Assembly: GCA_946811185.2 (NCBI GenBank)
Contig: OX328099.1
Span: 68,762,714 to 68,826,713 of the forward strand
Direction of reading: 5' to 3'
DNA: 64,000 nt
Source of the DNA: Hippopus hippopus
Lineage: Eukaryota; Mollusca; Bivalvia; Cardiida; Cardiidae
Shown here: piece after piece, positions 60,480-64,000 of the stretch
How positions within the stretch are numbered: position 1 is the first letter of the stretch
How the letters are laid out: the number at the start of each line of letters is the position of its first letter
The notes under the pieces: model-generated
Seen by the model: the letters and a program-made list of their open reading frames with translations, nothing else
What the model was told of the DNA's origin: nothing
Database searches by the model: none
Made by a program: the position numbers and the translations under genes

Positions 60480-61520
60480 ATTGACTCAGATCTCTGCTAC
60501 ACGAACATGACCATTTTTTCCAGGATGAACTTTTGTTATTCTACCCAATGGCCAATGGCCCCGAGCAGTATCTGGCGATTTAACGAGGCAATGTCACCAA
60601 CTTTTAGGTTCTTGTGTTGATGAAACCACTTTTTTCTAGAAGTAAGACTAGGTAACCATTTTAGCCTCCGTTTCCAGAAATGATGAACAAGTTCTTGTAA
60701 CCTACGCCATCTCTTTTTTGAACTATATAGTGTTGTAGCAACTGTTTCAGGTGCAAAAACACCGTAAGCCTGACCAGGCAGGAAGTGATTCTGTGTTAAG
60801 AGTAAATTGTCATTGGGATTTGCAGACTGATATGTTAAAAGTCTTGAATTCAGGAGTGATTCTGCAGCTATATTTAGGTTATCATTGGCTCCTTGTCCGT
60901 AATATCTGTATTTGTCATTTAAATGGCGTAAATTGCTCTATTCGTTGATTTTATCATAGTCTCGTGAACACCACCAAAATGCGAAGCAAACGGCGATGTG
61001 AAATGCCACTTGATGCCTTTGTTTGCTTAACTCTTGGTAATTTGATCGGTTTCTATTAAATGCACAAGCTCACGAAGTTCTCTTTCTCCTCCAATAAATG
61101 TTTTACTATTATCTGCCAAGATTTCTAATGAGAACCATCGTCTATTTACCATTCGGAAAAAAAAAAAACATTAAAAAATTAACTTGTATCTAGTCCAAAA
61201 GCAACTTCCAAATGTACAGCTCTAGTGCTTAAGTATGTGAACAAGCAAAGATATCTCTATTCCCTTCTTTTTCCACGACCTTGCACATTTATAAATGGTC
61301 CCCTCAATTCAACTGCTACTTGTGTGAAAGCTCACAGAGGCTGCCTTAAACGAATGTCTAGTAAAGGGGCCATAATTTGACTTGCAGATTTTGCCCTTTT
61401 TTATCTTACATTTTGCACACTGACTCTCTTTCCCTTATAGCCTCACGACCACAAATTAACCAGAATTTTGAAGACAGGTCAGCAAAGGATTTGTTTGTTG
61501 CTGCTGTGTGAAATCCCTTT
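60480..61520 (-). pseudogene. BEL/Pao retrotransposon integrase remnant
   Basis: Reading the minus strand from 61,520 downward, several short segments in changing frames match BEL/Pao integrase regions in the right order. They are a MAPLLDIRLRQPL-like N-terminal part and ELRGPF (about 61,270-61,370), then ADNSKTFIGGERELREL (about 61,085-61,140; catalytic Asp region), then GIKWHF..PFASHFGGVHE (about 60,965-61,020; catalytic Glu in HE), and finally the C-terminal GHWPLGRI and PGKNGHVRV (60,510-60,580). Stops and frame changes are frequent. No LTR was recognised in the window. Confidence 0.7.
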
Positions 61521-61589
61521 TCATGACAATGGCTTATGATCAGTCGTGTGACACTGTGGTTTCTATGGAGAATTATAGGATATCTAACA

Positions 61590-61808
61590 TTTCAGGGTTA
61601 ATTGCATATTTTTGTTTTGCCATCGAGAAATAAATGCAATTGCCTTATTACATGGAAAATAATGCCCGAAGGGAAATAAAATGTAATTGCCTTATTACCA
61701 TAACGTTATTAAAATAACGCCCGAAGAGCGTTTTGTTAAGCCATGTAATAAGGCGATTGCATTTTATTTCTCGGTGGCGACACCAAAAATATGCACTAAA
61801 CCCTTATA
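61590..61808. mobile_element. Foldback MITE, ~215 bases
   Basis: Arms of about 65 bases: AGGGTTAATTGCATATTTTTG... at the left and ...CAAAAATATGCACTAAACCCT at the right. They share ATCGAGAAATAAA...TGCAAT.GCCTTATTACATGG and its complement. The centre contains ATTAAAATAACGCCCGAAG. Non-coding. Target duplication not resolved. Confidence 0.65.
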
Positions 61809-64000
61809 ACTGCACTTGAATCAATTTTCGAAAATGATAGAAAAAACAACGGACAAATACGACAGTAAACAAGAGTTAATTTCCTTTGCGGATACTTGGT
61901 GCCGCGCGCATGAATACACGATCTAGATTTAGCTTTGCAAAATATTTTTCAGTCGAAGACGGCCATTATCCTGACTTCGAAATCAATACTTTCGATGATT
62001 TATCAAACAAAATAGAAATTTCTGATACTGTCTATGAAAAATGCAGTCAAGCATCTAAACTTGAGGCAGAGCGGACGATATGTTCACCCGAGTGACATTT
62101 TTTATCGATATTTCGTAAGGAGTAGGTCTGTAGACATACCGTCGGCAGATCTGTTCTCGAGGCGTATCTACCTGTAGCCGACATAAGACTATCCGAGTTT
62201 TCTTGTAAGCTATGAAGTGAATGACAACACCGTTCTGTGAACTGCTTATTTGAATGTAAACTACGGTGTCACAGCTGTTAATTTACAAACTGTAATACTG
62301 TGACGATATTCAGATCTAAAATTATGCAAGCTTCCCTGAACAGTCCTACTAGAAACTTTCACCAGTGCAACTAAAATTCGCCTCTCCAGTTATTTCTAAT
62401 TCGTCTATTTCAATCAATTAACAATTCTTACTATAATACGTTCACTTTTAGATCTATTTGTCAATTTTTTTAGTCCTCACTTCTAGGCTTGTTTCAAATA
62501 TACCTATACGCCAACATTTTTAAATTCTTGACACAGTGCATTCACTTCTTCCGATCCTTCCCGCAACATTCCTAGCTTCACTCCACTTTATATCAAATCC
62601 ACGATGATCTTTTTCTGATCAATAGACAGCAGTTAACTTTTTCTTTTTTTTTTTTTTTTTTTAATTTAAATCTTCACAATAAACAAATTTAGAACAACTC
62701 ATGAAACAAGAAATCAACTTCATTTCAAATACTTAGTAATTTTTCTGTTTACACAGTGCACTTATTTTAACTCAGTGACCTGAGTTTCATAGAAATCGAC
62801 CGCTGACGTATTGAATGCACTCGTCACAACTCGGCCGATTCCGTACCTACATCTAACCTCGTTTGTATAACGATCGTTTCCATTTGAACTGCCAATCACG
62901 TGATCTTATACATGGCGGTCCCACTGTCAGTTGTTTAGCAACGACATAAACAACCTCGATAAGTTATTCACATCTATCTATCTTTCGTTGAAAACTTCAA
63001 TCGCAATTGATAAACCACGCCAAAAAATGAATATACGAACTATTTGTCAACTGAAATATCGTTAGAAAGATTTCGACAGAAAATTGAGACTCAAATGTTT
63101 TTTCTTACGAGGAGCCTTACAATTTTCAGAACGGTAAAACCGGCGTATTTCCGGCAATGAAATGTACCGTGTAGGAGCATATTAAGCTACCAGATACAGC
63201 CGAGGGACTTGATGGCTCCCATCACCAGTGAATGATGTAACTGGTGACATCGACCATTTAAATACTTGACTCACTTTTGGCACGGTGTATTTTTTATGTA
63301 TAGGGTGCAAATAAAAAGATAAAAATATTCATCAATCTGTTCAGATTTATTTGGGAGGTTTTTTCTTTTTTTTTTTTTTTTAGCAAAAGAAATCAATTTT
63401 TCAGCATTGGATTAACTTAATGATTGAAATCTAAAAATAGCACGTGAGAAGCTTGCATGAAATCCAAAATTAGATAATTCACAACAAATTGGAAAAAACG
63501 GAAGTAGTCCCATTGCGTCAATCGGAAAATGGTATGACGGTGTCTTCGTCATATGAAACGATTTCGACCAATTAGAAAAACGATTTAGATAATGAGTGCA
63601 ATTACTGTAAGGTAAAAATTCAGCATACTTCACCCTTCCTTCTGAACGTAAAATGCCGTCCTGATCAAGTATTTAGGTTTAAAAAAGTAAGTTTGCTTTT
63701 TGGTGATAGCTTCTTTCCACATTTAAATATTGAATATTCCGAGAGAAAACCTTCTCGTAATAAATAATCAACGTAGTCAAAATACAATACTATATATTTC
63801 AACATTTAACCCGAACAACTTTGAAATGTTTGGAATATTTAAAAAATAACATGTTTTTATTAAATTTTGATGAAAGGATGAAAGACGCGACCAAAGACAT
63901 AACATTTATAAAAAGTAAAAGACAGCCATCAAATTTGAAAAAGCTCATTTCTAAAGCCAGATTCACGGAAAGTAATACCGACACATTCACAGTAAAAACA
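61809..64000. other. Spacer to window end, no gene seen
   Basis: AT-rich. T-runs at about 62,645-62,663 and 63,365-63,382. A 69-codon plus-strand frame at 61,886-62,095 has a fairly protein-like composition (DDLSNKIEISDTVYEKCSQASKLEAER) and could be an exon, but has no known domain. Otherwise nothing recognised. Confidence 0.4.

Noticed and set aside
61886..62095. 69-codon plus-strand frame with protein-like composition
   Set aside because: No domain, no start context and no downstream exon; kept only as a note in the spacer entry.

Overview
The window is AT-rich animal genomic DNA. I infer a mollusc, probably a bivalve. The grounds are dense short interspersed hairpin repeats, long microsatellites, a tRNA-headed SINE, Tc1 and BEL/Pao remnants, and large eukaryotic DNA viruses-turned-transposons. 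No sequence here names the species. Host coding content is almost nil: one THAP-domain exon (28.8 kb) and one possible acidic first exon (31.8-32.0 kb).

Two nearly complete Maverick/Polinton elements dominate. Element 1 spans 6,463-23,637 (17.2 kb) between target-site duplications AGAATT. Element 2 spans 36,589-55,960 (19.4 kb) between duplications TATAGT. Both start 5'-AGTAGTA and end in the reverse complement, have long terminal inverted repeats (TIRs; about 1.2-1.3 kb and 0.76-0.79 kb), and share one gene order. On the minus strand they carry a fibre-like repeat protein, an adenain-type cysteine protease, and a zinc-ribbon/PLA2-like/integrase/chromodomain gene. Divergent from these, on the plus strand, are the packaging ATPase, a probable penton (single jelly-roll) protein, several small virion-type proteins, dUTPase-like protein(s), a hydrophobic helical protein, a conserved 295-aa protein, a basic Ala/Lys-rich protein, the major capsid protein, a SAP/NUMOD1-like protein, and a protein-primed family B DNA polymerase. 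Together this is a full virus-like set: integrate (integrase), replicate (PolB), package (ATPase), mature (protease), build a capsid (major and minor capsid proteins) and possibly attach (fibre).

The elements differ in informative ways. Element 1 carries two genes inside its TIRs, so they are present twice, and has a 173-aa gene of its own. Element 2 carries a candidate ssDNA-binding protein, a duplicated dUTPase-like gene, tandem SAP motifs at the polymerase N-terminus, and a 2.9-kb non-autonomous transposon inserted in the polymerase gene with a 6-bp duplication. Capsid, ATPase and fibre genes are open in both elements. The polymerase and the integrase-containing gene are broken in both. 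Many breaks lie in A or T runs, so assembly error must be excluded before calling them decay.

Remaining regions: 1-1.26 kb is a satellite of about 175-bp units. 3.0-4.7 kb holds a foldback element with a (TA)n(TG)n tract and a copy of an ATTACGT-rich repeat whose inverted partner lies at 57.3-58.2 kb. 23.6-36.6 kb is a repeat-rich spacer with a THAP exon, a decayed intron-containing Tc1 transposase, and a CAGGG-type transposon with a nested SINE. 56-64 kb holds a decayed BEL/Pao integrase on the minus strand, a small foldback MITE and otherwise featureless AT-rich DNA.
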